Shown here one piece after another: positions 30,819-32,067 of a stretch of DNA of 32,067 nucleotides; within the stretch, counting starts at the first letter, position 1; each line of letters opens with the position of its first letter. Position numbers and translations under genes: made by a program. Below the pieces are notes generated by a model that searched no databases, was not told where the DNA came from, and saw only the letters and a list, made by a program, of their open reading frames with translations. This DNA is from JAPUME01 sp964605715. Its GTDB lineage: Bacteria; Acidobacteriota; Terriglobia; UBA7540; JAPUME01. Where the stretch lies: contig CAZSDV010000024.1 in assembly GCA_964605715.1 (NCBI GenBank), forward strand, positions 1-32,067, given 5' to 3'.

Positions 30819-32067
30819 TCACATTAAATCAACTGGGTCAATATCAATAGCTAGGGCCTTCCTCGGCCATCCGCTAGAGGCCAAAGACTCTAGTAAACTA
30901 ACTAGTGTATAGTTTAAAATATTCCGATTTGTACACTTAAGTATGAACTGCATCCGGTAATAATTATGGAGGCGTTCAAATGGAGCTGGACCTGGCCCAA
31001 GGAGTCTTAAAGCCGAATTTCCATCACATAATGGTTCAAGATACTGCCCCAAACTTGCAGCTAGATTTTTTGCTTTTTCTTTATTTGAGTGCCTAATTAC
31101 GAGATTTGCAAGTGCCGTAAAGGGAGGGTAATGCATTATGCGCCGGAATCTTATTTCTTTTTCATAGAAGGCCCGATAGTCCTGTTGGGCGGCCGCCTGA
31201 ACTGCGTAGTGCTCAGGGTAAAACGCCTGCACTATTACCCTTCCTGGCTCAGAAGCTCTTCCTGCCCTCCCTGCACTCTGAGTCAAAAGTTGAAATACCC
31301 GCTCAGCTGCCCGAAAATCTGGAAATCTTAAACCTGCGTCTGAGGCTATTACTCCAACCAATGTCACGCCAGGGAAATCATGACCTTTTGCAATCATTTG
31401 AGTTCCCACCAACAAATCTAGTTTTCCTTGTTTGAATCGGGTAAGGACTCTTTGGTATTCACCTTTTTTTTGAGCAATATCGCGATCCAATCGACCAATG
31501 CGCAGGCGCGGAAACTGCGCTTGCAATAGCTCCATTAATTTTTCAGTTCCAGCCCCTACAAAATGTAGGTATTTTGATCTGCATGAACTGCACTCCTTAA
31601 GAACATTCTTCTTGTACCCGCAGTAGTGGCATATAAGGGAATGATCACCTCTATGGTATGTAAGAGCGATGCTGCAATTCTTACAACCCTCGCAATGCCC
31701 GCAACTTCGACAAAGAAGAAACCAAGCGTATCCTCGACGGTTTACCAAAATCATTACTTGGGATTTACGATTAAATTCCTGTTTTAGTTCATTTTTCAGC
31801 CTAATTGAAATTGGAATTACAGAATGGGCCTCTTTAAATTCATTCCGCATATCTAGAATTTCAACCTTTGCCATGGGCCGCCCCGCAATGCGCTCAGGAA
31901 GCTCCAATAGCTCATATTTTCCTCGGCCTGCATTCCAGTAGGATTCTAAGGCGGGGGTGGCGGATCCAAGCAACACAGGAACACCTTTTCCGCGAGCCCG
32001 GACAATGACTACATCTCTTCCGTGGTATCTTGGCTCTGTTTGTTGTTTATAACTTGCATCATGTTCT
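30819..32067 (-). CDS. priA: Primosomal replication restart helicase PriA (C-terminal part, runs off the window)
   Basis: The gene continues past the right edge; 415 codons are visible. PriA reloads the replicative helicase at stalled forks. Visible parts: the helicase DEEH-box tail EHDASYKQQTEPRYHGRDVV at the edge, LLGSATPALES, the cysteine-rich zinc-binding insert (LCRSCGHCEGCKNCS, then ICHYCGYKK and ECSSCRS, eight cysteines), helicase motif IV-VI segments VGTQMIAKGHDFPGVTLVG and QLLTQSAGRAGRASEPGRVI, and the C-terminal domain ending AIDIDPVDLM. All helicase and metal-binding motifs in the visible part are intact. The N-terminal 3'-end-binding domain and Walker A lie outside. It is convergent with the HU gene. 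Confidence 0.97.
   Translation of the reverse strand, partial: EHDASYKQQTEPRYHGRDVVIVRARGKGVPVLLGSATPALESYWNAGRGKYELLELPERIAGRPMAKVEILDMRNEFKEAHSVIPISIRLKNELKQEFNRKSQVMILVNRRGYAWFLLCRSCGHCEGCKNCSIALTYHRGDHSLICHYCGYKKNVLKECSSCRSKYLHFVGAGTEKLMELLQAQFPRLRIGRLDRDIAQKKGEYQRVLTRFKQGKLDLLVGTQMIAKGHDFPGVTLVGVIASDAGLRFPDFRAAERVFQLLTQSAGRAGRASEPGRVIVQAFYPEHYAVQAAAQQDYRAFYEKEIRFRRIMHYPPFTALANLVIRHSNKEKAKNLAASLGQYLEPLCDGNSALRLLGPGPAPFERLHNYYRMQFILKCTNRNILNYTLVSLLESLASSGWPRKALAIDIDPVDLM

Overview
The window looks like a metagenome-assembled bacterial chromosome: it has a 10-N scaffold gap, moderate AT richness by eye, and dense short-spaced operons. There is no prophage, transposon, CRISPR array or other sign of a mobile region. 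Best guess at origin is a Gram-negative-type bacterium near Acidobacteriota. This rests on the secreted TPR/VCBS/UnbV protein with a long C-terminal extension, the secreted protein with a BamE-like tail, the TPM-nucleotidyltransferase-LemA cluster and the zinc-ribbon/RNase H pair. It is an inference from remembered family distributions, not a phylogeny.

Layout: 1-1756 (minus strand) holds the N-terminus of a 2-oxoacid:ferredoxin oxidoreductase subunit, an RNase HI-like protein and a coiled-coil zinc-ribbon protein broken by the gap. cysS follows on the plus strand (1930-3345). A long minus-strand block, 3544-13413, then carries, in transcription order, a methyltransferase, a CPBP membrane protease and a secreted BamE-like protein; the glycolytic genes gap-pgk-tpiA with secG; tRNA-Leu(GAG); and a cell-envelope cluster of TPM protein, nucleotidyltransferase, LemA, secreted DUF442 phosphatase-like protein and rhomboid protease. 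On the plus strand come an amino-acid permease (13616-14998), a 1201-residue secreted repeat protein (15145-18750), the proteostasis operon tig-clpP-clpX-lon, and rho. The minus strand then has hisS-aspS-cmk. A 357-base stretch rich in complementary segments separates hisS from a plus-strand HU/IHF gene with a near-consensus promoter. The window ends inside priA.

How genes work together: gap, pgk and tpiA are consecutive steps of lower glycolysis. Trigger factor, ClpXP and Lon form a folding and degradation set. hisS and aspS charge tRNAs, and cmk supplies CDP/dCDP. The least understood parts are the TPM-NTase-LemA-DUF442-rhomboid cluster, the large secreted protein, a membrane-anchored methyltransferase, and the possible RNA structure upstream of hisS.

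Starts: seven genes use GTG or TTG starts (korA-like, rhomboid, secG, permease, clpX, hisS, HU), each with an upstream purine-rich ribosome-binding site. The longest open frame is therefore often not the real start.
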